A stretch of DNA of 64,000 bases from Psychrosphaera algicola (lineage in GTDB: Bacteria > Pseudomonadota > Gammaproteobacteria > Enterobacterales > Alteromonadaceae), in contig NZ_JAQOMS010000002.1 in assembly GCF_028401425.1 (NCBI RefSeq), forward strand, positions 992,001-1,056,000, written 5' to 3'. Position numbers and translations under genes: made by a program. The notes under the pieces were generated by a model. It was not told the DNA's origin. It searched no databases and worked only from the letters and a program-made list of their open reading frames with translations. Positions 21,198-29,576 of the stretch are shown in pieces; positions within the stretch are counted from its first letter, which is position 1, and each line of letters opens with the position of its first letter.

Positions 21198-22875
21198 GTG
21201 AAATTATCTTCAATCACATTGGCGATTTCACTCGCGGCGCTTAGCCTCACGGGCTGTAACAAACAACCAGAAAAACAAACTCAAATGACTCCAGAAAAGA
21301 GCGCGAGTACGTTACAAGCCGTTGACGAGTACAAAAACAAATTTGATATCTACACACCTGTCGCATTAACAGCCGATTTATCCACATTAAGTGACGACCA
21401 AAAACGAATGGTCGGCCTGTTAATAGATGCATCAAAAATAATGGATGACTTGTTTTGGAAGCAATCATTTGGAGAAGATAAAGCCGAATTTTTGGCTCGG
21501 ATAAGTGACCCAGAGGCACGTCGATTTGCTGAAGTAAATTATGGACCTTGGGATAGGCTAAATGGCGATAAACCATTTTTAACCGGTTTTGGTGAAAAAC
21601 CCCTTGGGGCGCAATTTTACCCAGCAGATATGACCAAGAAACAATTGACTGATGCCGTATTACAAGACGGTGAAGGATTGTATTCGGTTATTACTAGAAA
21701 CGAAGATGGCAAACTGCAAGCCGTTAAATATTCAGTCATTTATCAAAAAGAACTCAAGCAGGCTGCTGATATTTTAGTTCAAGCCTCAAAATTAGCTGAA
21801 GACAGCGAATTTGCAAACTACTTAAAAATGCGTGCAGAAGCCTTATTAAATGATGATTACCAAGCATCTGATTTTGCCTTGGATGAACATGAAAAACAAT
21901 GCAATTGAACTTGTTTACGGTCCAATTGAAACTTATGAAGATCAACTTTTTGGATATCGTGCAGGCTTTGAATCTTACGTCCTCATCAAAGATCTGGCGT
22001 GGAGTGAAAAATTAGAGAAATACGCCAAAACACTTCCAGAATTGCAAAAAGGCTTGCCTGTTCCAGACAAGTACAAAAAAGAAGTCCCTAGCGCCAACTC
22101 ACAATTAAATGCCTATGACGTTGTTTATTATGCGGGGCACTCAAATGCCGGCGGTAAAACAATCGCAATCAACTTGCCAAACGACGAACAAGTTCAACTG
22201 CAAAAAGGCACTCGTCGACTGCAGCTTAAAAATGCGATGAAAGCTAAATTCGATAAAATTTTGTTGCCAATATCGGATGTATTAATTGCTCCGGAACAAA
22301 GAAAACACATTACGTTTAATGCGTTTTTCAACAATACAATGTTCCATGAAGTTGCACATGGCTTAGGCATTAAAAATACCATTACAGGTACTGGTACAGT
22401 TCGCCAATCTTTGCAAGAACATGCATCTGCATTGGAAGAAGGCAAAGCGGATATTCTTGGCCTTTATATGATCACGCAATTGTTTAACCAAGGTGTAATA
22501 ACCGAAGGTAAACTTGAAGATTATTACACGACGTTCTTAGCCGGTATTTTCCGTTCAGTGCGGTTTGGCGCAAGTTCGGCACACGGTAAAGCAAACATGA
22601 TCCGCTTTAATTATTTTGCAGATAAAGATGCGTTCCAACGTGATGAAAACGGCCTATACCGTGTCGACATGGTGAAAATGCAACAAGCTATGACAGGTTT
22701 ATCAACGTTAATCTTAACCCTACAGGGCGACGGTGACTACGATGGTGTCGACAAGCTAGTCGCAACAAGCGGCATTATTAAGCCACAATTAGCGGCGGAC
22801 TTAGCGCGTTTAACAACTGCAAACATTCCAGTAGATATTGTATTTGAACAAGGTAAAGAAGTCTTGGGACTTTAA
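21198..22875 (+). CDS. Lipoprotein zinc peptidase, M49 (dipeptidyl-peptidase III-like) family (interrupted)
   Basis: The protein starts at GTG (21198) with an AAGGAC ribosome site and a lipoprotein signal (LAALSLTGC, Cys near residue 20), so it is likely anchored in the envelope. A zinc-peptidase motif HEVAHG lies near residue 382 and EEGKAD, with the third zinc ligand, about 30 residues later; this arrangement is that of M49 enzymes. The frame breaks at 21877-21882 (CCTTGG for CCTGG); removing a T joins SDFA to WMNMKNNAIELVYGPIETYED. Corrected length is about 559 residues. Substrate is unknown. A terminator-like hairpin follows. Confidence 0.85.
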
Positions 22876-22908
22876 CCCTAGTAAAACGCTCTAATTACCT
22901 ATCAAATG

Positions 22909-22945
22909 CGGCTTAAATTCCAAGTGAGTTTAAGTCGTATTTTTG
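22909..22945 (+). terminator. Rho-independent terminator after the M49 peptidase gene
   Basis: A nine-pair stem CGGCTTAAA / TTTAAGTCG (one G-T pair) with an 11-base loop is followed by TATTTTTG. It lies 34 bases after the peptidase stop on the plus strand. Confidence 0.7.
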
Positions 22946-23008
22946 TATTAAAAGAGGTTTTGTAGAACTGAATAGTTGAATAAGCCTTGCTGATAAATAA
23001 CGGAATTA

Positions 23009-23324
23009 TTAAGGTCTATTCATAAGTTTAATTATTTTATTTTTTAGCCCAAATATTAAATAAAAACACGCCATTGAAAATAAAATGAACGCTGACTTTA
23101 CGACTATGTCTTTAAAAATAGCGACTCCAAAATCAAAATCAAAGCCAATGACAAAACAAATGTTTGTCTTGATTTGGCTTAATTCCAAAATACGCTAGAT
23201 TAGCAATTCCAATAGTCACCAATCAAAAATACCAATTTTCTAATTTAAGTGCAGACAAGACCCTAGTTGTCCCAGCCACTATCATTGCAAATCCAGTAAT
23301 ATAATTAGCCAAGTTAATCTCCAT
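23009..23324 (-). CDS. Small membrane protein, possible bacteriocin immunity protein (broken frame)
   Basis: I do not recognise a family. ATG at 23324 overlaps the end of the preceding small membrane gene by 11 bases, suggesting coupled translation. The product reads MEINLANYITGFAMIVAGTT, followed by two further hydrophobic segments (VTIGIANLAYFG and SAFILFSMACFYLIFG) and a basic C-terminus KNKIIKLMNRP. The frame is broken at least twice (an in-frame TGA after ENWYF and a shift near DKHLF); in line with the rest of the window these may be sequence errors. Expected size is about 105 residues with three membrane helices. Position in the double-glycine peptide cluster suggests an immunity role. 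Confidence 0.4.
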
Positions 23325-23635
23325 ATTCAGTATTTAAAATATAAATCAGGGTTTTATGAAATATATACCCACTAATGATTACCAATACTAAAAATGATAT
23401 GTGTGCAACTTCCAGTACTTTGATAAAAAAGTACCTAGCCCCATGTAAATAAAGGCTTGTCCCCAGTTAAACAATTTAACATTTGAATCGCTTATTGAAT
23501 TGAAAATCAAAAAGCCACCAATAATAGACATTATGCCAGTGATAAATAATACGGGAGACTTAAACCATAAACCCCTAATACAAAAGAAGTAATTGCAATA
23601 CTAAATGAAAATGGTTTCATCATTATAGATTCCAT
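23314..23635 (-). CDS. Small four-helix membrane protein, possible bacteriocin immunity protein (interrupted)
   Basis: No family is recognised. ATG at 23635 (MESIMMKPFSFSIAITSFVL) follows a GAGGA ribosome site and begins about 40 bases after double-glycine peptide B on the same strand. With two one-base deletions restored (near 23563 and 23423), a single frame of exactly 107 residues plus stop appears. It has hydrophobic segments at about residues 10-24, 28-45, 60-72 and 76-95 and ends in LNTEYGD. Small multi-pass proteins directly downstream of class II bacteriocin genes commonly give self-immunity; that is the inference here. Confidence 0.5.
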
Positions 23636-23677
23636 AAGAATTCCTCAGTAGGGCTACCTAAGTAACCCTAAAAATTG

Positions 23678-23854
23678 TTATTCACTAAATACATCATAAC
23701 CAATCATCAATACTCCAAGTACAATGCCAGCACCCGTTCCTATTGAAACACCAGTTAATAAAGCTCGACCTAACAAACGAGCGCCTGCATAAATAGTATT
23801 CTTAGTGATTCCGCCGCTAACAGACTCAGCCTCTTGAATTGTTAAAGTTTTCAT
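23678..23854 (-). CDS. Double-glycine leader peptide B (class II bacteriocin-like)
   Basis: This intact 58-codon gene encodes the leader MKTLTIQEAESVSGG followed by a 43-residue core. The leader has the pattern of double-glycine leaders cut by C39 peptidase-ABC exporters: hydrophobic residues at fixed spacing, acidic residues, and GG at the end. The core is hydrophobic and glycine-rich with several GxxxG-type spacings (SIGTGAGIVLGVLMIGYD), as in class IIb two-peptide bacteriocins, and has a short cationic stretch (ARLLGRAL). It begins only three bases after the stop of peptide A, as expected for a two-peptide pair. No exporter is found in the window. Known homologues cannot be checked here. 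Confidence 0.72.
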   Translation of the reverse strand: MKTLTIQEAESVSGGITKNTIYAGARLLGRALLTGVSIGTGAGIVLGVLMIGYDVFSE

Positions 23855-23857
23855 ATT

Positions 23858-24018
23858 CTAATCCTTTAGTGACATGTATGCAGAAAACGTTGCTATTGAC
23901 GAAGCAATCATACCGATACTAATTCCAACCACTTTGACTGCAAATGTTACAGACGGTGGTATCAAAAAACAACACCACCACTTACACCATTTACTTCATT
24001 TACGCTTAATTCACGCAT
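23858..24018 (-). CDS. Double-glycine leader peptide A (class II bacteriocin-like, one-base frameshift)
   Basis: After the ribosome site AAGGAGAG, ATG at 24018 opens MRELSVNEVNGVSGG, a canonical double-glycine leader. The next codons hit a TGA inside a run of six T (near 23968). Restoring one T gives a 53-residue peptide whose core runs VVFLIPPSVTFAVKVVG and on through ISIGMIASSIATFSAYMSLKD, hydrophobic with a GxxxG-like ISIGMIA spacing. It ends exactly where peptide B begins. Leader and ribosome site are nearly identical to those of peptide C, 1.1 kb upstream. Two inverted repeats lie directly upstream. Confidence 0.68.
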
Positions 24019-24036
24019 AATTTACTCTCCTTGTTT

Positions 24037-24052
24037 CTGACATTTTTGTCAG
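24037..24052. promoter_or_regulatory. Inverted repeat directly upstream of peptide A
   Basis: CTGACATTTTTGTCAG is a perfect six-base inverted repeat with a four-base spacer. It lies 18 bases before the peptide A start and next to its ribosome site. It could be an operator or a leader hairpin controlling translation. Confidence 0.5.
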
Positions 24053-24061
24053 TTAGTTATT

Positions 24062-24086
24062 CGCTATATCAGTTATTGATATAGCG
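24062..24086. promoter_or_regulatory. Second, longer inverted repeat upstream of peptide A
   Basis: CGCTATATCA and TGATATAGCG form a perfect ten-base inverted repeat around a five-base spacer (GTTAT). There is no following T-tract on the minus strand, so an operator or mRNA hairpin is more likely than a terminator. Its position, about 45 bases before the gene, fits control of the peptide A/B unit. Confidence 0.55.
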
Positions 24087-24568
24087 CCATTTATGGTCTG
24101 TCGTTTTATACAACAGTTCCAAATCTGTTAAACGAGACAAAACTGCTTAGCTTAAATAACAACATGTCGTTTGGTGATGATGGCATTAACATAACCGGTT
24201 TAATCGGTCATCTCTGCCCATTAAACATTTGGCTAACAACCACCTCTACAAACCACTATCAATCCTTTGAATGTTTTAACGTTATTAAATTTAAGGCAGC
24301 AAATTAAAACCGTCAAGACGAGCTTTTGAGTTGAAAAATATTTTTCTATATTTAACAAACACATAAAACTTAAAAACTGTACTTTTTAATTTGAAGAAAC
24401 TGACCTTTCTAGGTGAATTAACCTCCCCTTGAAATACCTTCAACCTCAGTAAATTTTGGCTAAAAAATATTATTTAACGCATTAGTTAGACGTATTTTAT
24501 CGCTCTGTTTTAGATAAACCGTTAATGGCAAACTTGTGGGAAGCTCTAGATATCCAGCGCAGGCTCAA
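24087..24568. other. Non-coding stretch inside the double-glycine peptide cluster
   Basis: I see no supported gene here on either strand. The sequence is AT-rich with short broken frames. A promoter for the peptide A/B unit probably lies at its left end, but no clear -35/-10 pair could be chosen. Confidence 0.5.
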
Positions 24569-24670
24569 TTTTAGTATTTTGGTATTTTGGGATTTTGGGA
24601 TTTTGGGATTTTGGGATTTTGGGATTTTGGGATTTTGGGATTTTGGGATTTTGGGATTTTGGGATTTTAG
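24569..24670. repeat. 8-bp minisatellite, unit TTTTGGGA, about 12 copies
   Basis: From 24585 to 24664 ten perfect units TTTTGGGA follow head to tail, with two slightly diverged units before and a partial one after. The plus strand has regular GGG runs spaced by five bases, a pattern able to form G-quadruplexes. An open frame across it (Ser-Gln-Asn-Pro-Lys-Ile repeats) is a by-product of the repeat. It separates the peptide A/B group from the immunity-like and peptide C genes. Confidence 0.95.
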
Positions 24671-24761
24671 TTCAAGCAATGGCAATCAATGCAAGTAATG
24701 AAAATTAACGAGGAGCACGAGAATACATTCACAGTCGCACCTCCCATTGAAAACCCCTTCG

Positions 24762-24932
24762 TTACTTATTTACTTTCCACTTATTAATTATTTCTATTTT
24801 GATAAAGAAAGCTATAAAAACAATTACCAGCCCGATTAAAACAAAGTCGGCATTTGAAAGTGGGTTTACTCTTACAAAATAGAAGATCTGAAACAGGACA
24901 AAAAGAGCGATAAAAATCAATTTCCAAATCAT
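24762..24932 (-). CDS. Two-helix membrane protein of 56 residues, immunity-like
   Basis: ATG at 24932 follows GAGG at a good distance and opens MIWKLIFIALFVLFQIFYFV, a first membrane helix. The second is ADFVLIGLVIVFIAFFIKI, and the C-terminus is basic (NKWKVNK). The frame is intact and ends with TAA at 24762. It lies 46 bases after double-glycine peptide C on the same strand. Small two-helix proteins in that position are typical immunity proteins of class II bacteriocins; that role is inferred from context only. Confidence 0.6.
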   Translation of the reverse strand: MIWKLIFIALFVLFQIFYFVRVNPLSNADFVLIGLVIVFIAFFIKIEIINKWKVNK

Positions 24933-24978
24933 TGTCACATCCTCTATGACCTAAAATAAAACCCACATAAACTAACGT

Positions 24979-25104
24979 TTAAAAGCGTATTAGTAGTTGC
25001 TTAAGATGCTTCGGTATTTCGATAACCGCCGGCATCAAAGGAATTTCGTTGGTGATTGCACCACCACAAATCCCACTTAACTCATATTCGATTAATTCGC
25101 GCAT
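24979..25104 (-). CDS. Double-glycine leader peptide C
   Basis: This intact 41-residue gene opens with MRELIEYELSGICGG, a double-glycine leader nearly matching that of peptide A (MREL, acidic residues, GxxGG end). It is preceded by the same CAAGGAGAGT ribosome site sequence. The 26-residue core AITNEIPLMPAVIEIPKHLK is followed by QLLIRF; it is short, moderately hydrophobic, has a basic end and no GxxxG motif, so it may be a pheromone-type or single-peptide product and not a partner of A/B. An immunity-like gene follows on the same strand. Confidence 0.65.
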   Translation of the reverse strand: MRELIEYELSGICGGAITNEIPLMPAVIEIPKHLKQLLIRF

Positions 25105-25520
25105 ATAACTCTCCTTGTTTTTAATTTACTAGTCTTGTGCTATCCAATTCACCTAATCCTTATCAAAGACAAACTGGAAAAAGCAATATGATAAAACCGA
25201 TACTAAGCATTAAAACTTTGCAATTCAGACGGTATCATTTAACTAAATAAGCCCAAATAGCGTCTTGCTCTAGCAATATAAAAGTTATATCAGTGCTGGC
25301 ACATCGTCAAGGTCGGCTTTCACCCATTTACAATAAAACCCATAATTTCAAAACGTTAAGCGACAAAAACTGTACCTTGTCATTGCGCTAGTTCTTATTA
25401 GTGGGTTTTAAGTTCTATTTGAAACTTAAGTTTAAAACACATTACCTTTACCCAATCCCCTATCTTATTTTTTGGTTTGCGGTATTGATTAACTGCATCC
25501 TCACCTCAAATCCAAAGCAA
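25105..25520. other. Non-coding stretch upstream of peptide C
   Basis: No supported gene is seen. It should contain the promoter of the peptide C unit, but no convincing promoter, operator or further double-glycine leader was found on either strand. Confidence 0.5.
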
Positions 25521-25548
25521 AAAAATCCTCTGCAAGCAGAGGATTTTT
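25521..25548. terminator. Bidirectional terminator after the TonB receptor gene
   Basis: AAAAATCCTCTGC and GCAGAGGATTTTT form a perfect 13-base inverted repeat around AA. It lies 22 bases beyond the receptor stop on the minus strand and ends in a T-run in both orientations. Confidence 0.85.
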
Positions 25549-25569
25549 CAAATCTAAAGCAGTTTCAAA

Positions 25570-28175
25570 TTAGAAGCTGTAACGGCCTTGGATGTAATAA
25601 CTACCGCCATTGAAGTCAAATGGGCTTGTCTCGTAATAAATGCCGCCAGCGTAATCCTGGCTGCCTGCATACGGCATACGATGAGCTTCTTGGTCAAATA
25701 TATTATTCGCACCAACTGAAACAGTAAACTCTTCAGTTACTGAATAGCTCAATTCCGCATCAATTGTAATAGCAGAATCACCAGTTTCACTTACACCTGG
25801 ATCATCGGCATGTACTGCTAAGTATTCACCATAGTAGTTAGCGCGGATAAACGTACTTACGTCTTCCCATTTCTGACTAATTGTAAATGTAGCGCGATGC
25901 TTAGGAATACCATCTTCTAAACGGCTGATTTTGAAATCTGATGTTGCAACTAGTGCAGCGCCTGTATTTGGATCAAGGCGAGTAGCAACAGAGTCTACAG
26001 TCGTTTCGTTCCAGTTATAAGCCAATGCAAAATCAGTGTCTCCACCAAATAATTCAGCTGAATAGTTGGCAACGATATCTAAACCTGTTGTCGTTGTATC
26101 AAAATCATTTGCGAAGAAAGTGATAGTACCTAACAATTCAGGGTTTTTAACACCAGCTGCAGCAAGTGGAGCCAAATCAGACGCGACAATGTCCAATTTG
26201 TCCGTTTGTGCTATCCGGTCTGTAACTTCAATAGTATAGAAATCCGCTGTTACGAAGAACGTTCCGTCATTATAAACCGCACCAAATGCAAAACTTGTTG
26301 ATTGCTCTGGATCAAGTATTGTAGCGCCTTTTTGAATTGACACAGGGTGAGCTGGTGGGTAAGTCGCCGATTGAATCAACTCTCCATTAACCATTGACGT
26401 TTGTGTATTAACAACATTGTCTTGGCCAACTGTTGGTGCACGGAAACCAGTTGAATGTGACGCACGAAGTGAAATATCGTCTGATAACTCATATTGTGCA
26501 GTTAATTTATAGTTAGTTGTATCACCAAACGAAGAGAAATCTTCATAACGTAACGCGCCGCCTAATAATAATTGGTCAGTCACTTGAGATTCTAAATCTA
26601 AGTAAGCTCCAAAGCTATCTCGGGTACTCGTCCCTGCAGCATCTTCGTGGAAGCCAGCAAAACCATGAGAACCGATACTAAACCCTTGGCTCGCTAACGG
26701 GCCCGCTTGCCAAGACGCATCTTCACCAGCAATGATTTCGAAGCTCTCTTGACGAATTTCAATACCCGATGCAACATTTACCAGTTGACCACCATCTAAT
26801 TGGACTTCTTTAACTAAATCGACATTAAACGATTTTTCCAATTGAACGTAGCTACCTGTATCAAAGCTTAAACCTGAAGGTTGTACAGGACCAAATGATG
26901 GGTTGACCGTATTTACTAGAGTGTACGACGACTTATTGCGACCTACTGAGCCACTAACATCATACATAACTTCATCTAAGAAACCGTGTTTAAATTCACC
27001 TTTAACACCAGCCACAAACGATGAATCTTCAATATCACCGGTAAATTGCGGAGTGTAACCACCTATAGTAAAATTTCGTTAAACGCGAAACAGTTTTGAC
27101 CTACTGCCGTATTTGGATCTGCAATTAATTGATAATCAGAATTATCAAGAATATTTTCGGTCGTAGGCGTTAACGGTAAAACAGGACATTCAACGCCAAC
27201 TCCAACGCCGTCTAAATCACCAACTAAATGGTTAGCGTCACCGGTAAATACGCCACCACGGTTTTGTGGGTTACGATAGTAATAGCCCCCAGTTGCAGTA
27301 CGTGAAGAAACATTACCAAACGCATATAAACTAGCTTGGTCATTTAGCTCCAAACCTAAGTTAATAAATACCGATAGATCGTCCTTAATTTCAGGATTAC
27401 CCCAAACCATAGCTGGATCATTAACTGATGTATTACCAGCATCGATTAAGTTTTGTGCATCATTACGTTGAACTGTTCTGCTCGTCGCATCGGCGTTTTT
27501 ATATTGGAAACTTAAATTGGCAAAGCCATTTTCTGTTAGTTCCAAGCCAATATTACCGTCAACAACAGTAGCTGCACCGTCACCTTCGAAATATTCACCT
27601 TGACGAACTGAAATAGAACCACCTTCAGACGCATCATTTAGAACAAAGTTTAAAACCCCAGCAATGGCGTCAGAACCATATTGTGCCGCCGCACCATCAC
27701 GCAAGATTTCAACTTGCTTTAATGCAGAACTTGGGATTACTGAAATGTCTGGGCCTTGAGCACCATCATTAATACCACCACCTTGGAATGCTAATACAGA
27801 TGCACGGTGACGACGCTTGCCGTTAACCAAAATCAACGTACTGTCCGAAGACAAACCACGTAAGTTCACCGGGCGAATAAACGATGCAGCGTCACTAATT
27901 GGCTGTTGTTTTACGGTAAAAGACGGAACTGCAGCTTGCAACATGTCTAGCATGTCAGTTGATGCATTTTTACCTAATTCATCTCCACCAATAATATCAA
28001 TAGGAACTGGTGAGTCATCAACTGAACGAGGTGCGGCACGTGAGCCTACTACGGCAATTCGTTCAACTTCTTCTGCTGACTCCGCAGCGATTGTTTGGGT
28101 AGAGACGGTAGACAGGGCTAAACTTGAAAATAATGCTAGTTTAACCACTTTTGAAAGTGGTGATAATTTATACAC
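25570..28175 (-). CDS. TonB-dependent outer-membrane receptor (interrupted)
   Basis: The protein imports an unknown ligand through the outer membrane using TonB energy. A signal peptide (KLALFSSLALSTVSTQTIAA) is followed by a plug domain with VNLRGLSSDSTLILVNGKRRH and VEILRDGAAAQYGSDAIAGVLNFVL, then a 22-strand barrel ending in Phe (QGRYSF). The frame breaks at 27062-27068, where CTATAGG replaces CCAGG on the coding strand; restored it reads FAFNEILPGGYTPQFTGDIED. Corrected length is about 868 residues. It is flanked by terminators on both sides and by no obvious substrate genes, so the ligand is unclear. Confidence 0.92.
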
Positions 28176-28414
28176 TGTTTATTTCCTTCATATGCTATTC
28201 ATGTTTTGTTGTTGTTGTGCGGTACTCAATTCTGTGTGAGCACTTGTGATAACCTACTACCTATAATAGCCTTGAGTCAACAAAGGAATGTTACAATTTA
28301 TTTACTAAAGGCAACAATTTAATACCATCTATAAGATTGATATATAAAGAAATAAATATAAATGCAGTAGAAGTGAAAAATTATTAGAAAGTAAATTGGA
28401 CAAATATGAAATTA

Positions 28415-28446
28415 TGACCCATCCTAAATTACGATGGGTCATTTTT
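28415..28446. terminator. Hairpin between the Gld-like operon and the TonB receptor
   Basis: TGACCCATC and GATGGGTCA pair across a nine-base loop and are followed on the plus strand by TTTTTATT. On the minus strand the stem lies 15 bases after the end of the DUF4340-like gene, so it probably ends that operon, although the T-run is weaker in that direction. Confidence 0.6.
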
Positions 28447-28461
28447 ATTAAAAATCCCTAA

Positions 28462-29566
28462 TTATTCAGACTCAGTATTTGACACTAAATCATTTTTATC
28501 GATTGCGAGTTTGTTGTAGTCATTTTTAGCTATTTCAATCAACCACTTCGAATTATCAATTGCTATAAAGTACAAATTTTCATCGTCACTTGAATAAAAA
28601 TCAACTCTCAATCTACCGGTATTTCCAAGTTTAGATTGATATTCAACAAAAACGCTCTGAGTTAATTTTAACAAATCAAGTTTTGTGCGTTGTTCAACAC
28701 CTCGTAATTCTAAAGAAACTAAATTTCGAACAAATCCATCAATAATCGATGGTGACTTTAATTCGATATCGACTATTTCGTCGCCAACTAATTCAAAATG
28801 ATCTGCCAGTACCGACTTTTCGCTGTCCGATTTTTCGTCTAGTTTTGATAAGTTCAACGTTTGTTCTACTGCCTTTTTAGCCAAATTAGTGATATTTTCT
28901 TCATTCGAGGCTTTGTCTTCAACCGCTAAGTTCTTTAAAGGTCGCACTGCGCTAAATTCAACTTGTCCAGCTTTATCCAAGGTCACTTTACGAATGTCTG
29001 AATAGTCCACAGCAAATACCTTGGGCTCTAGCCAGTCATTAACAGAGTCAGATAATTGCAAGTAACTATCAACTAGATAAGTTTGAGGCGAATCTTCAAA
29101 TCGCACATACCGACCTTTGCCATGGCCCATTTCTTTACCAATTAACAAAGCCATCTCATTTAAGGCCAATGAAGAACCAATCTTGATGCGTTAGAATGTG
29201 GAGAATCTAATGCAGCTAAATTTAGTTTGGAATGGTGTTCAACTTTAGCCGTTTTTAATTCGACGACGCGAGTCGACTGTAACTCTCGTAAAAACTCGGT
29301 TAGTGCATTGACGTTAGCGGGGTAATCAAAACCTTCTTTAACCCGCCATTCATTGCCAACGAGATCAATTGTGACACTTTGGTCGTCAGTCGCCGTTTCT
29401 ATGACAACTTTATTGATTTTATTTAGGTCAACTTTAGCCGATGCATATGACAACAGGTCTTTTTATTGAGATGAGATGAGCCTGCGTCACTTGACGATAT
29501 TTTTAAACCAACCGTAATGGCTACGAGTGATATTATTAATAATACAAATAAAGAATTTTGTTTCAT
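28462..29566 (-). CDS. DUF4340-like periplasmic protein of a Gld-type ABC locus (interrupted)
   Basis: A membrane anchor (MKQNSLFVLLIISLVAITVG) precedes an extracytoplasmic domain with EWRVKEGFDYPANVNALTEFLREL and LLIGKEMGHGKGRYVRF, features typical of DUF4340 proteins, which usually follow GldG-like genes. The start is ATG at 29566. One A-run deletion (near 29461) and another indel near 29165 break the frame. Corrected length is about 368 residues. The gene follows the GldG-like gene by ten bases and ends the operon. The function of the domain is not established. Confidence 0.75.
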
Positions 29567-29576
29567 TTCTACCTCA

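Noticed and set aside
24569..24670. Possible CRISPR array
   Set aside because: Units are 8 bp with no spacers, and no cas genes are present.
24497..24685. Open frame with Ser-Gln-Asn-Pro-Lys-Ile repeats
   Set aside because: It is created by the 8-bp minisatellite and has no ribosome site or similarity outside the repeat.
24784..24966. 60-codon frame starting MGFILGHRGC
   Set aside because: It is the wrong frame over the two-helix immunity-like gene and lacks a ribosome site; the 24762-24932 frame has one and encodes clean membrane helices.
22876..25569. Insertion sequence or phage remnant
   Set aside because: No transposase, integrase, terminal inverted repeats or target duplication was seen.
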